49,858 bases of DNA, taken from Terriglobales bacterium (GTDB lineage: Bacteria > Acidobacteriota > Terriglobia > Terriglobales > Acidobacteriaceae). The DNA lies in the NCBI GenBank assembly GCA_015655585.1, contig JAATEV010000058.1:1-49858 (forward strand). The letters are read 5' to 3'. A model generated the notes under the pieces. That model was not told where the DNA came from and did no database searches. It was given only the letters and a program-made list of their open reading frames with translations. The position numbers and the translations under genes were made by a program. Shown in pieces: positions 1 to 7,263 of this stretch. Positions within the stretch are counted from its first letter, which is position 1, and the number at the start of each line of letters is the position of its first letter.

Positions 1-2
1 GA

Positions 3-680
3 CAGCGTTCCTTTTCACTTGTGCTCGGTTGCGATGGGACCCACTCCGCTGTGAGGAGGATGTGCTTCGGCGAAGAGTCTTCTTTCCTGGTATTTCTCCA
101 GTGCTACTTCTCCCTCACCATCGTCCATAAGCTGCTGATCGAAGAAGACACGTCGCAGATGCTCAACGTTGCCGGCAAGGCTGTCATGCTCAACGCCTAC
201 AACGGTAAGACGGATATCGCATTCTGCTTCTCCTCGGAAAAGGAAATCGACTACGACCGCCGAAATACGGAGGAGCAAAAGCGCATGATCCGCGAGAACT
301 TCGAAGACGAGGGCTGGAGAATATGCGAACTGCTCGATGAGCTGAGCCGTTGTGAAAACTTCTACTTCGATAAGCTTTGCCAGGTTCGGATGCGATCGTG
401 GACGAAGGGTCGAGTCGCTTTGGTAGGCGATGCCTGCTACTGCCCGTCACCGGCTGCAGGGATGGGTGGCTCCGTGGCAATCCTTGGTGCTGCAGCCTTG
501 GCCGATGCGCTTGGGAAACACCCGGGTGATCTCAGAGCAGCGTTCCAAGTATATGACGAAAGTTTCCGACCCACCGTGGAAGCGATTCAGACACAGGCAG
601 TCGAGTTCGGCCTAGAGATGTTTCTGCCCAGATCGGAAAAGGCACTACAGGAAAGAAATGTGCGGCTCAGCATTCGCTGA
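3..680 (+). CDS. FAD-dependent monooxygenase, C-terminal part (cut by window edge)
   Basis: This is the C-terminal two thirds of a class A flavoprotein monooxygenase (PheA/TfdB/UbiH type), which uses NAD(P)H and O2 to hydroxylate a small organic substrate. The reading frame is open to the first base of the window, so the GTG at 21 is not a real start. The first visible residues (LVLGCDGTHSAVR) match the family's DG motif that contacts FAD and NAD(P)H. Further on, GRVALVGDACYCPSPAAGMG is the GD motif that binds the FAD ribose, followed by the usual helix with ALADAL. The substrate cannot be read from this fragment. A TetR gene follows after 190 bases on the same strand and may control it. Confidence 0.88.
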   Translation, partial: QRSFSLVLGCDGTHSAVRRMCFGEESSFLVFLQCYFSLTIVHKLLIEEDTSQMLNVAGKAVMLNAYNGKTDIAFCFSSEKEIDYDRRNTEEQKRMIRENFEDEGWRICELLDELSRCENFYFDKLCQVRMRSWTKGRVALVGDACYCPSPAAGMGGSVAILGAAALADALGKHPGDLRAAFQVYDESFRPTVEAIQTQAVEFGLEMFLPRSEKALQERNVRLSIR

Positions 681-872
681 GTACTTGTCATCGCTCCTCA
701 GAAACGCGCATTTTATCAGTTGAATCAATCACTTTCTAGAAGCCGACCTATCATCACCAATTACGTATTTGTTGAGAGCGTGTGATCGGCAATGGGATAA
801 AGGTCGATCAAAGAATCTCCCTACTATTGTTAGAGCGAGCGTCCCAAACCCCGGTCGTGGAACAATCAAGAT

Positions 873-1439
873 ATGGCAGCCAAAACCAAGCCGTCCAAGC
901 GTGATGCTATCCACGATGCCATGCTCGACATCGTGGTCGAGCGCGGCTTCCACGATGCGCCCATGTCGCTCGTCGCGCAACGCTCCGGCGCCAGCGCAGG
1001 CGTCATCTACCACTACTTTCCAAGCAAGGAAGCCATCATCCAGGCTCTCTACGAGCGCATCAGCGCCCTCAAGCGTGTCAGCCTCCTGGAAGGCTTTTCC
1101 CTCGAACAGGATCCCCGCGATACCTTCATCCGGGGCTTCCTCAACGCGTACACCTTCTACCGCAAACACAAACGGGAGATGCGTTTCTACGAGCAGTACA
1201 CCCATGCCGGCTTTACCTGCGCCCCCGAGACCACACCGATGGACGAGCGCGCGGCAGCCTTCTTTCACCGCTTTTCCAGCCAGTCCAAGGGCGGCGTTTT
1301 AAACGAATGGCCCTCTGAAGTTTTGAATGAACTCACCATCAACCTAGTCGTCCGCCTCGCCGGCCAACGGCGCAAGCTACCCGAGTCCCTACTGCGCGAG
1401 ATAGCCGAGAGCATGTGGCAGATGGTGAAAGCAAAATAA
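873..1439 (+). CDS. TetR/AcrR family transcriptional regulator
   Basis: A 188-residue TetR-type repressor. The N-terminal helix-turn-helix is clear: AIHDAMLDIVVERGFHDAPM, then SLVAQRSGASAGVIYHYFPS with the family hallmark G-x-IYHYF and the following KEAII helix (residues about 12-60). The rest is the variable ligand-binding helical domain. The ATG at 873 begins MAAKTKPSKRDAIHD, a normal short lead into the domain. A truncated short-chain dehydrogenase starts 40 bases downstream and a flavin monooxygenase lies upstream. TetR regulators often control such oxidoreductases, so local regulation is likely, but the ligand is unknown. Confidence 0.92.
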   Translation: MAAKTKPSKRDAIHDAMLDIVVERGFHDAPMSLVAQRSGASAGVIYHYFPSKEAIIQALYERISALKRVSLLEGFSLEQDPRDTFIRGFLNAYTFYRKHKREMRFYEQYTHAGFTCAPETTPMDERAAAFFHRFSSQSKGGVLNEWPSEVLNELTINLVVRLAGQRRKLPESLLREIAESMWQMVKAK

Positions 1440-1479
1440 AATAGAATGAACGTTCTGTCTATCGCGCACACTCGATGTC

Positions 1480-1614
1480 ATGAGTGAAGACCTCGTTCTC
1501 GTCACCGGCGGCTCTGGCTTCGTAGCCATCCATTGCATCGATCAACTCATGCGCACCGGATACAGCGTGCGCGCCACCGTCCGCTCGCTCGCGAACCCGA
1601 AGTCCGCGTCATAG
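1480..1614 (+). pseudogene. Truncated NAD-dependent epimerase/short-chain dehydrogenase
   Basis: An ATG opens a 44-codon frame reading MSEDLVLVTGGSGFVAIHCI, followed by QLMRTGYSVRATVRSLANPK. This is the N-terminal Rossmann strand and glycine-rich NAD(P) motif (VTGGSGFV) of the dihydroflavonol-reductase/extended SDR family. Full members have about 340 residues. Here the frame hits TAG just after NPK, where the family continues with a conserved segment. No continuation is visible in other frames downstream, so the rest was deleted. It sits 40 bases behind the TetR gene and was probably its target. Confidence 0.8.
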
Positions 1615-2027
1615 CGGGGTCCTCTCGCATGCAGGCAGTTCCACACCCACATGTCAGCCTTGGCCAACGAGCCGGTCGAGGGGGGATCATGGAGCTGTTT
1701 CTGATTTCGGTCAAATGTCTGGTGTAGGGCTCCTGCCCTCCTCCGGCTCGCCCAGACCCGCTCCGCGCGAGCCGGAGGAGGGCCACGTTCCGCCGAACTC
1801 GAGGCGCCCACTTAGGAGAAGTTGGGCTGTTGAGTTTGCAGGGTCCTCAGTCGACTCTCTTTCTCCTAATGGGAGCGAAGACGAAGCTGATGATTTTTCT
1901 TTGGAGGAAGAAGGGGCAACGATGCGCGGCTAAGCCGATCGTTCGATTTTGTTCGGAAGTTTGGGCAAAGAATGGATAAAGTCGGCTCCAGGCTTGGAAC
2001 CAACGCTGCTGTAAGTTATTGTAACTA
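1615..2027. other. Non-coding, decayed stretch left of the island
   Basis: No convincing gene is visible between the truncated dehydrogenase and the tRNA remnant. The possible frames have no recognisable motif or good ribosome binding site. It holds one strong inverted repeat (1735-1783). It is probably leftover DNA from deletion next to the island junction. Confidence 0.6.
1735..1783. repeat. 17-bp perfect inverted repeat with 15-nt loop
   Basis: Left arm 1735-1751 (gccctcctccggctcgc) and right arm 1767-1783 (gcgagccggaggagggc) are exact reverse complements with a loop at 1752-1766. No T-run follows on either strand, so it is not a standard intrinsic terminator. It may be an intergenic palindromic repeat or the remains of an insertion end. 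Confidence 0.85.
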
Positions 2028-2086
2028 TGGTGCCGGGAGGGGGGGGCGAACCCCCACGACCGCAAGGGTCGGCGGATTTTGAGTCC
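2028..2086 (-). repeat. tRNA-Leu 3'-half remnant (island end, att site)
   Basis: Read on the minus strand, this segment repeats the anticodon arm, variable arm, T arm, acceptor 3' strand and CCA of the tRNA-Leu gene at 22373-22459. The block 2071-2086 (ggcggattttgagtcc) is identical to 22415-22430, and similarity stops at once at 2087. The variable arm differs from the intact copy. The T loop reads TTCGC where TTCGA is expected, so the conserved A58 is lost. The 5' half is absent, so it cannot make a tRNA. It marks the left junction of the integrated element. Confidence 0.9.
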
Positions 2087-2213
2087 AGTTTTTCCACAGT
2101 TGCAGGGCCTCGCAAGCCCTCGCACTCCCGTTGCATAAAGCGTTACAAATGAGTTGCTTGCAAGATAACCACGGATCGCATTGCGTCGCAGCTGGCGGCA
2201 CGGAATTCCGGTA

Positions 2214-2239
2214 CAAAGTATCACCAAAAGTATCACCAG
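2214..2239 (+). repeat. Paired direct repeat, left copy (candidate integrase arm site)
   Basis: Two tandem units containing aaagtatcacca lie here, 13 bp apart. The same 26-bp block, with one substitution, occurs at 22269-22294 close to the other end, in the same orientation. The left copy starts 128 bp inside the tRNA remnant. Position and tandem pairing fit arm-type binding sites of a tyrosine integrase; that role is inferred. Confidence 0.7.
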
Positions 2240-2267
2240 AAAAGTGCCACAAATCAGTTGATCCTCA

Positions 2268-2338
2268 GCGGATCGTAAATCCGCTAATAGAAATCAACGG
2301 TCATTTTCGTTCAGCGACGCGGAGGATTTATGATCCGC
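2268..2338. repeat. 15-bp inverted repeat with one mismatch
   Basis: gcggatcgtaaatcc at 2268-2282 and the reverse complement of 2324-2338 (gcggatcataaatcc) differ at one base, separated by 41 bp. The first arm also starts a small hairpin (gcggat/atccgc, 2268-2284). It lies between the arm-site repeat and the first island gene. It could bind an accessory factor or regulator; function unknown. Confidence 0.65.
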
Positions 2339-2511
2339 CGGTGGCAGAGAACGTCAGTCTTGAATCATTTTCGTACCTACCGAACTACACCTTGAGCATT
2401 GCCTTTGGCAGGCGCGCCCTCTAGTGTCCCAGCCGACGCATATGCCAGCGTAGGGTGACTCATATACGCGGCAAAGTGGTTGTTGCGATTTCTCTCGATA
2501 TACTGGCCGAC

Positions 2512-2799
2512 ATGATGCTTCTGATTGACGTGGCGGAGCAGATTGCGAAACGGCGCAAGGCCAATGGCTTGACCCAAGCCGAACTTGCGAAGATGGCGCG
2601 CGTTAGCCGGTCAACCTTGGACGCTCTTGAGAATGGCCGGATGGGGGAGCTTGGATACGCGAAAGTAAACAATCTGCTCACTGCTCTTGGCCTGGAGTTC
2701 AAACTTCAGGCGGCAGTGAGCATCCGACCCACTCTTGATGAGTTGATGCTCGAGAATGAGCGCGAAGATGCGGAGGTGCGGCGTTCTTCTCGGTTCTAG
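2512..2799 (+). CDS. XRE-family (HipB-like) regulator without partner toxin
   Basis: Encodes about 95 residues with a single Cro/C1-type helix-turn-helix: EQIAKRRKANGLTQAELAKM, then ARVSRSTLDALENGRMGELG and a final recognition-type helix followed by LLTALGLEF. This arrangement is typical of HipB-like antitoxins. The start is placed at ATG 2512 because the domain begins a few residues later and a longer frame adds an unconserved leader. HipB genes normally precede hipA, but here the 3' end overlaps by four bases with a nucleotidyltransferase on the opposite strand, and no hipA is present. It may be an orphan antitoxin or a regulator of the neighbouring pair. Confidence 0.8.
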   Translation: MMLLIDVAEQIAKRRKANGLTQAELAKMARVSRSTLDALENGRMGELGYAKVNNLLTALGLEFKLQAAVSIRPTLDELMLENEREDAEVRRSSRF

Positions 2800-3353
2800 T
2801 CTTTCGTCTTCCCGCGGTCTTCCTTGATCGCTTCCATCCAACGAGCAAAAGTGAAATCGGCTTCGCTGATACTGCCAAACAGGTAGGGCCTGAGCTCTTC
2901 GCGATAGCGCTGCTCGAACACTTCAAGATCAAATGGCGTAGTCCGCGCAAGAAAGAGCATGTCTTGAAAGTCGCGATCATTGTCCCGCTTTAGCTTGCAG
3001 AGGGCGATATCGTATGGGTCCATTACGAAGAGATGGATGTTCTCGAAGAGACCTTCGTAGATCGGGACAAGACGCTCCTCGTATTCGTACGGCACTTGGG
3101 CAATGCCGACGAAGTCCAGGTAGACACGATGCTTCCTCGCTGAAGAAGAACCTTTCCCACCCGCTTCAAGAAGTCGATTGCGCGAAGCGATGGGCGCTAC
3201 ATCGATAACATCCAGGTCAACCGTCGTCCGTGCGGAACCGTAGTGCTGCGTGACAGCGAAGCCGCCGATACAAGGAATCTTCGTCGGCTCGCCGGCGACT
3301 GGATCAAGTTCTCTCAGGAATGACAACCAAGGCTCAGGTAGCGTAGTGCGCAA
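2796..3353 (-). CDS. DUF6036/AbiEii-like nucleotidyltransferase (putative toxin)
   Basis: A 185-residue protein of the minimal nucleotidyltransferase superfamily. LPEPWLSFLRELD, then PCIGGFAVTQHYGSARTTVD followed by LDVI give the G-G/F and T-x-D-x-D signature. This is the layout of DUF6036 and AbiEii-type proteins, some of which are toxins of type IV or MNT-type toxin-antitoxin pairs. A TTG start at 3353 is preferred: AGGAGG-like CGGAGGTGG lies just upstream, and the conserved family region starts right there. The upstream ATG at 3398 would sit deep in the previous gene. It overlaps the end of the XRE gene (3334-4011) by 20 bases, so the two are translationally linked. The substrate is unknown. 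Confidence 0.8.
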   Translation of the reverse strand: MRTTLPEPWLSFLRELDPVAGEPTKIPCIGGFAVTQHYGSARTTVDLDVIDVAPIASRNRLLEAGGKGSSSARKHRVYLDFVGIAQVPYEYEERLVPIYEGLFENIHLFVMDPYDIALCKLKRDNDRDFQDMLFLARTTPFDLEVFEQRYREELRPYLFGSISEADFTFARWMEAIKEDRGKTKD

Positions 3354-4011
3354 GGTCCACCTCCGAGAGTCGGGTATCCAGGTTCCAATGCGCAGCAAGC
3401 TTTGACCTCAACGCTCGAACATGTTGCTTCCGAGATGGAGGCCATGACTCTTGGCACAGTGTGTCTTCCTTCGCGAGCCGTGCATCCTCTAGTTCCCGCA
3501 ACACAGGCTCTAAGACATTCAACACAACAAGTGGACCGTTCTGAAGCGCCATCTTGTTCGCCAGCGATGTGACGAATCCGAGCCGGTTCTGCCGGTTCCT
3601 TAGCTTTACTTCTCTGAGGAGCCAAGACCAGTCGAGATGGGGATATTTCAATACAACCCATGGAAGGCCTTCCGTCGTCCGCACATCGAGGTCAGAATGA
3701 TCCAATGCATCAAGTAAGAACTCGGCTGGATTGCGAAGACGGCCAGATAGATGAGCGTACCCGGGATAGCCTAGCCTTCCGAGTTCCGAGGCGAGCGTCT
3801 CGTCGCTGTGCCTTGGCAGCGGATCCAATGGCAGGGCCGTCGGGTCTCCACCAAAAAGCTCCGCAGCACGCTGCGCCACTTCCAGACTGACGTTCCTCTT
3901 CCCCGTCTCCATGTGGGAGAGCATGGGTTGCGAAAGCCCGAGGAGCTTCGCTGCTTGGACCTGCGAGACGCCCTGACGCTTACGGACGGTTTCTAATGCG
4001 AGCCCGGTCAT
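3334..4011 (-). CDS. XRE-family regulator, partner of the nucleotidyltransferase
   Basis: A 225-residue protein with an N-terminal Cro/C1 helix-turn-helix (residues about 3-58: LETVRKRQGVSQVQAAKLLG, then LSQPMLSHMETGKRNVSLEV). A longer C-terminal region of unknown fold follows, containing GYPGYAHLSG and DWSWLLREVKLRNRQNRLGF. The ATG at 4011 has a good ribosome binding site (GAGGAGG, 7 bases upstream). The 3' end overlaps the nucleotidyltransferase gene, so the two form one operon. XRE plus DUF6036-type pairs are known as toxin-antitoxin-like modules. A palindrome at 4031-4049, just upstream of the start, is probably its own operator. Confidence 0.82.
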   Translation of the reverse strand: MTGLALETVRKRQGVSQVQAAKLLGLSQPMLSHMETGKRNVSLEVAQRAAELFGGDPTALPLDPLPRHSDETLASELGRLGYPGYAHLSGRLRNPAEFLLDALDHSDLDVRTTEGLPWVVLKYPHLDWSWLLREVKLRNRQNRLGFVTSLANKMALQNGPLVVLNVLEPVLRELEDARLAKEDTLCQESWPPSRKQHVRALRSKLAAHWNLDTRLSEVDLAHYAT

Positions 4012-4030
4012 GGAACCGCCTCCTCATCAA

Positions 4031-4049
4031 TATTACACTCTTTGTAATA
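4031..4049. promoter_or_regulatory. Candidate operator for the XRE/nucleotidyltransferase operon
   Basis: TATTACA-ctctt-TGTAATA, with 7-bp perfect arms, lies 20 bases upstream of the XRE start codon. Position and symmetry suit autoregulation by the dimeric XRE protein. The role is inferred. Confidence 0.55.
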
Positions 4050-4137
4050 GCTTGATCGATATGGAAGTCGGCTATCGATCAGTAGCAATCACGAAGACGA
4101 CGTCCCCGAGAAAAGATCGTGGGACAAGCGTTAGCGC

Positions 4138-5016
4138 TCACTCCAGATCGCCTGGCGATTTTGGTGGCCCAAGCTTGCGATAGTGCAGAAAGAAGTCGTC
4201 CAAGCTCCCGGATGTCGGATCGAGGCTGGTCACTACCGTTCTTGCCCAATCTAGCCATCTATATGCATAGGAAGGGTCGGCAGGTGTCTCCGATTCCAGC
4301 TTGCGCTCGATGTGTGCAATCAATCGATGAAGCATTTCGGCCTTCGTCCAGTTCTCCAAGTTTTCATCTAGCTTCCTAAGCTGGACCTCGGCTAGTCGAT
4401 GCTGGTCAGCAAGCTTCTCCTCGGCTTCTCGCTCCTTGGCTTGCCTCTCGGCTTTCTCTCTCAAATCGAGTGCAGCTGTACTCAAACCGTGCAGAATAAC
4501 GTTCAGCTGACCTTCGAGCGGTCGTCCGAGCCTATCGAAGAACGTCGGCTCTTGTCTTGCGGATAAGTATTCCCGAATTTTGAATGCGAAACGCCCCGAC
4601 GGACGGAATTCAATGTGGGCTTGGGCAGACGGAGAGCGTAAGCTGCCCTTCGAACGGGTCGACATGACTCGATTTGATTCTTCGAAAACAGAAAACTTCA
4701 CCTTCTGCCGTTTGATAACGATCGACAGCCCAGGCTCGTACTCCGATTCGGGAAGCGCGAAAGCAAATCCACGTTCTTCAGCCGTCTTGACAAACGTGTC
4801 CACGAAAAGAAGTGCTCTCGGCACCGAAGCGGGCGCCACCTTCACGTCTATGTCATCTCTCGAAGAACCGACCCTTCCATAGGAATCAGATCTGCGCAGG
4901 GAGAAGCTCTTCTGAAGCTGAAGCGTCAGACGATGGGGAGAAGACAATGCCTTTGGGACCGGTGCAGGTTCAAGATCGACCAAACTTAGCTTTGAAACCC
5001 AAGAATTTCCTCGCAT
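4138..5016 (-). CDS. Conserved hypothetical protein with C-terminal coiled coil
   Basis: I recognise a layout found in many uncharacterised proteins on plasmids and islands. A segment PVPKALSSPHRLTLQL leads into DIDVKVAPASVPRALLFVDT (counterpart of a 'V-x-RALRIMDALIKALE' block). A central beta-rich part with FRPSGRFAFKIREYL follows, then a long charged coiled coil (EKAERQAKEREAEEKLADQH and onward), ending in RWLDWARTVVTSLDPT. Relatives usually carry an N-terminal DNA-binding segment, which is not present here. The frame upstream (4970-5236) looks coding but is in a different phase, so a frameshift or N-terminal loss is likely. ATG 5016 may not be the original start. Function unknown. Confidence 0.6.
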   Translation of the reverse strand: MRGNSWVSKLSLVDLEPAPVPKALSSPHRLTLQLQKSFSLRRSDSYGRVGSSRDDIDVKVAPASVPRALLFVDTFVKTAEERGFAFALPESEYEPGLSIVIKRQKVKFSVFEESNRVMSTRSKGSLRSPSAQAHIEFRPSGRFAFKIREYLSARQEPTFFDRLGRPLEGQLNVILHGLSTAALDLREKAERQAKEREAEEKLADQHRLAEVQLRKLDENLENWTKAEMLHRLIAHIERKLESETPADPSYAYRWLDWARTVVTSLDPTSGSLDDFFLHYRKLGPPKSPGDLE

Positions 5017-5236
5017 CGGAATCTACCTCAACAGTTCGTGACACGCCTTGTGGTGTGGCCTTTGGTGGGGTATCTTCATCTGACCCCGCCTCTCGCACTC
5101 TAATCCTCTCCAGAGAGGCGCTTGGCTCAGCAAGCAGCCTGTCATCGTCGATAGGTTCAGAACGCAGCTTCATCCCTTGAACGCTGGGCGCATCGTGGGT
5201 GGTGTCCTTCTGCTTGGAGGCATTAGCTGATTGCAA
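4970..5236 (-). pseudogene. Probable out-of-frame N-terminal part of the 4138-5016 gene
   Basis: This minus-strand frame has amino-acid composition and length that fit the linker preceding the conserved part of the next gene. It overlaps that gene by 47 bases in another phase. It begins at a TTG (5236), but the frame stays open to a TAG at 5261-5263 (AFETLQSANAS). No known motif is visible. A single-base frameshift between about 4975 and 5020 would join the two; it could also be spurious. Confidence 0.35.
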
Positions 5237-5331
5237 AGTTTCGAACGCGTCCCCCCATCGCTAACCCGCGACCTCTCTGCCCTGTGGACTTTTGCCCACG
5301 CGATTAGGGCGCATAAGGCGCCATGAAAATG

Positions 5332-5423
5332 AAAAGACCCGCTCGGAAGCGGGTCTAAAGGCTTTTGGAGGGTGAAATCTTGTCCGCCGTGGCTGAAAGC
5401 CTGGCTTCGAAGAGACACCCTCC
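5332..5423 (-). ncRNA. Candidate structured small RNA with terminator
   Basis: On the minus strand an 8-bp perfect stem (GGAGGGTG at 5423-5416 with CACCCTCC at 5374-5367) encloses a smaller hairpin (GGCT-TTC-AGCC). Ten bases later comes a strong 9-bp GC-rich hairpin ending in TTTT (5335-5356). Together this looks like a short transcript of about 90 nt with an intrinsic terminator. It lies between a minus-strand gene and the first HEPN gene and matches no RNA family I can name. The acceptor-like stem resembles that of tRNA-Ser, so a tRNA relic is possible. Confidence 0.35.
5335..5356 (-). terminator. Rho-independent terminator (minus strand)
   Basis: AGACCCGCT/AGCGGGTCT with a 4-nt loop is followed by TTTTC on the minus strand. 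No protein gene on this strand lies directly upstream of it, which suggests that a non-coding transcript ends here. Confidence 0.6.
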
Positions 5424-5468
5424 GTCAAGAAGTCGGGAAACGTCCCTGTCATTACAATAGACCGAGCG

Positions 5469-7073
5469 ATGCTTACTGTCAATCCCTTCGAATCACTTGT
5501 CGCCGCCCGTTTACTTGAGTTTTTTGACATCCGCACCCCGTGGCACAGACGTCTTTGGGCGACTGGTCTGATCCTGACCCTGCGTGAGACTTTGGAGGCC
5601 AGCGACATGGTTGCGGCCAAGGTTCTGTATCAAAACTCAGTAAGAGCGTTGAACGATACCGCAATCGTCCTAGCCGGAACCGATCCGGCCGTCACATCAG
5701 GCGACCCCGGAATAGGGACGCCGGTGTACAAGAAGAAACTTCACAAACTTCTATTGAGCGACTTGTTGACCGGTTCAATCCAGTATCTCGAACTTGCTCA
5801 AGTTATCTCCGATCTCGACAGTAGGTATCTTCGCAACTGGAGCGCGGCCTTGCAGGCCAATGCTTTGGGAACGGTGACCCTCAAGGCAGAGCGAACCGCG
5901 CGAGCTATAGCTTCCCATCTTTTCGATACCGGATTTTCTGCAGAGTTCTTGTTCGGTTGGTTCCGCTATGCCATCCAAACCAATCCCCTGCCACAAAGCC
6001 TTTCCGAGATCATCGCAGACGCGCACACCGTCACTCAAAGTGCGCCAAAAGAGTTTGAGATCTTGGTACCCTTCCGAGAGTTTCCCGCGAACCAGTCCGG
6101 TACACCCGAAGGATGGGTGGGAGCCTCCGAAGTGACGAAGTTCGTAAAAGACAGTGGCTTTCCAACGGATGGGATTCGCCAGATGGGCGGAATTTGGATC
6201 ACGGTTAGCGCCCGCGACGCGAGGAGTGCTGTCGAGTCGGTTGCCGAGATCATCGAGCGCTTCTCTTCCCGTGTTCGACTCGCAACGCGGGATCGTCTTG
6301 TGCCGCTTGCCGACGTGTACGTAAAGAATCCTCTCAAGCGGCACCCTTTGCGCCAGAAGAGACGCCGGGTAGAGGTAGACGCTCTTTACAGGGAGAACCA
6401 GCTGTATTCGTTCGGGAACGTAGTAAGCCGCGTCGATTCTGCGATCGAGCTTCTCAGTCCTTTGGACGACAGCACACACAGCACCGCCGTAGCAGGAGGC
6501 TGGGCTGCGATCGAAGCTATTCTGACCGCCCCCGGAGATGAAGATCGTCTGCAAGCTGGTTATCGCATGGCCAATCTGGTAGCCGCCTCGTTCCCGCGTG
6601 CTGAACTAACCTCCCTTGCTTACAAACTCCAAGAACTCGGTGGGCCGCTTGCCATCTCTTTGACAGCCTGCAACACCAATCGAGATCGCGCGGTGGAGGT
6701 GCTGGCAGCTATCCGCTCTGGACAGGCGCTTCCATTCACGAAGCCAGCCGATCTCGCGGCGGTAGAACGAATGCGTGAGATGGCCGCTGATCCTAACAAA
6801 AAGCTGGGCGACGTCAGTACGTACCTGTCGACGGTCTTTCGTGGGTTCTACCGTAATCGCAACATTGTTCTCCATGGCGGCAAGACTGGTGCGGTCGGAC
6901 TGCGGTCTAGCCTCAGGAACGCTGCCCCACTGGTCGGCGCGGGTATGGACCGTATCGCGCACGCCTGGTTTGTTGAGGGGCTTGAACCGGTTCAAATCGC
7001 GGCTCGCGCAAACGTTCGATTGGCTACGGTAGGAGCGCCAGACGCTCCCGATATAGTTGATCTTCTGATGTAG
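5469..7073 (+). CDS. Large HEPN-motif protein, function unknown
   Basis: A 534-residue protein with no family I can name. Its C-terminal region has FRGFYRNRNIVLHGG. The RNIVLH part (R464-H469) matches the R-[N/H/D]-x3-H catalytic motif of HEPN ribonucleases, and the helical surroundings (residues about 330-500) fit a HEPN fold. The N-terminal 250 residues are mixed alpha/beta with no visible motif. No signal peptide or membrane segment is seen. The ATG at 5469 is the first start in frame; its ribosome binding site is weak. A second, smaller HEPN-motif gene follows on the same strand. The protein is therefore a candidate RNase of an anti-phage or toxin module; activity is inferred only. Confidence 0.7.
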   Translation: MLTVNPFESLVAARLLEFFDIRTPWHRRLWATGLILTLRETLEASDMVAAKVLYQNSVRALNDTAIVLAGTDPAVTSGDPGIGTPVYKKKLHKLLLSDLLTGSIQYLELAQVISDLDSRYLRNWSAALQANALGTVTLKAERTARAIASHLFDTGFSAEFLFGWFRYAIQTNPLPQSLSEIIADAHTVTQSAPKEFEILVPFREFPANQSGTPEGWVGASEVTKFVKDSGFPTDGIRQMGGIWITVSARDARSAVESVAEIIERFSSRVRLATRDRLVPLADVYVKNPLKRHPLRQKRRRVEVDALYRENQLYSFGNVVSRVDSAIELLSPLDDSTHSTAVAGGWAAIEAILTAPGDEDRLQAGYRMANLVAASFPRAELTSLAYKLQELGGPLAISLTACNTNRDRAVEVLAAIRSGQALPFTKPADLAAVERMREMAADPNKKLGDVSTYLSTVFRGFYRNRNIVLHGGKTGAVGLRSSLRNAAPLVGAGMDRIAHAWFVEGLEPVQIAARANVRLATVGAPDAPDIVDLLM

Positions 7074-7263
7074 GCTTGGGGCTTTGCCGATGCGAAGGTT
7101 TATTACAAATCAGCGTTCTCGCTCTCAAGGCTCTCACTGACGCGGTAAGGGATTCGTGTCATACCTTTACCGTAAACAACGTCGTTAGACCTGGCGCAAC
7201 TTGTCGCGTTACCGTGACGCCCACACGCTCAATAAAGTGAGGGCAAATTCATGCAGAAATGGA

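Larger units (their letters stand above)
2087..2511. other. Left-end non-coding region of the island
   Basis: No gene is seen here. The stretch carries the paired direct repeat at 2214-2239, shared with the right end, and an inverted repeat with arms 2268-2282 and 2324-2338. It is likely the integrase-binding end of the element. Confidence 0.6.

Noticed and set aside
2028..2086. A second functional tRNA-Leu
   Set aside because: The 5' half is missing and the T loop lacks A58.
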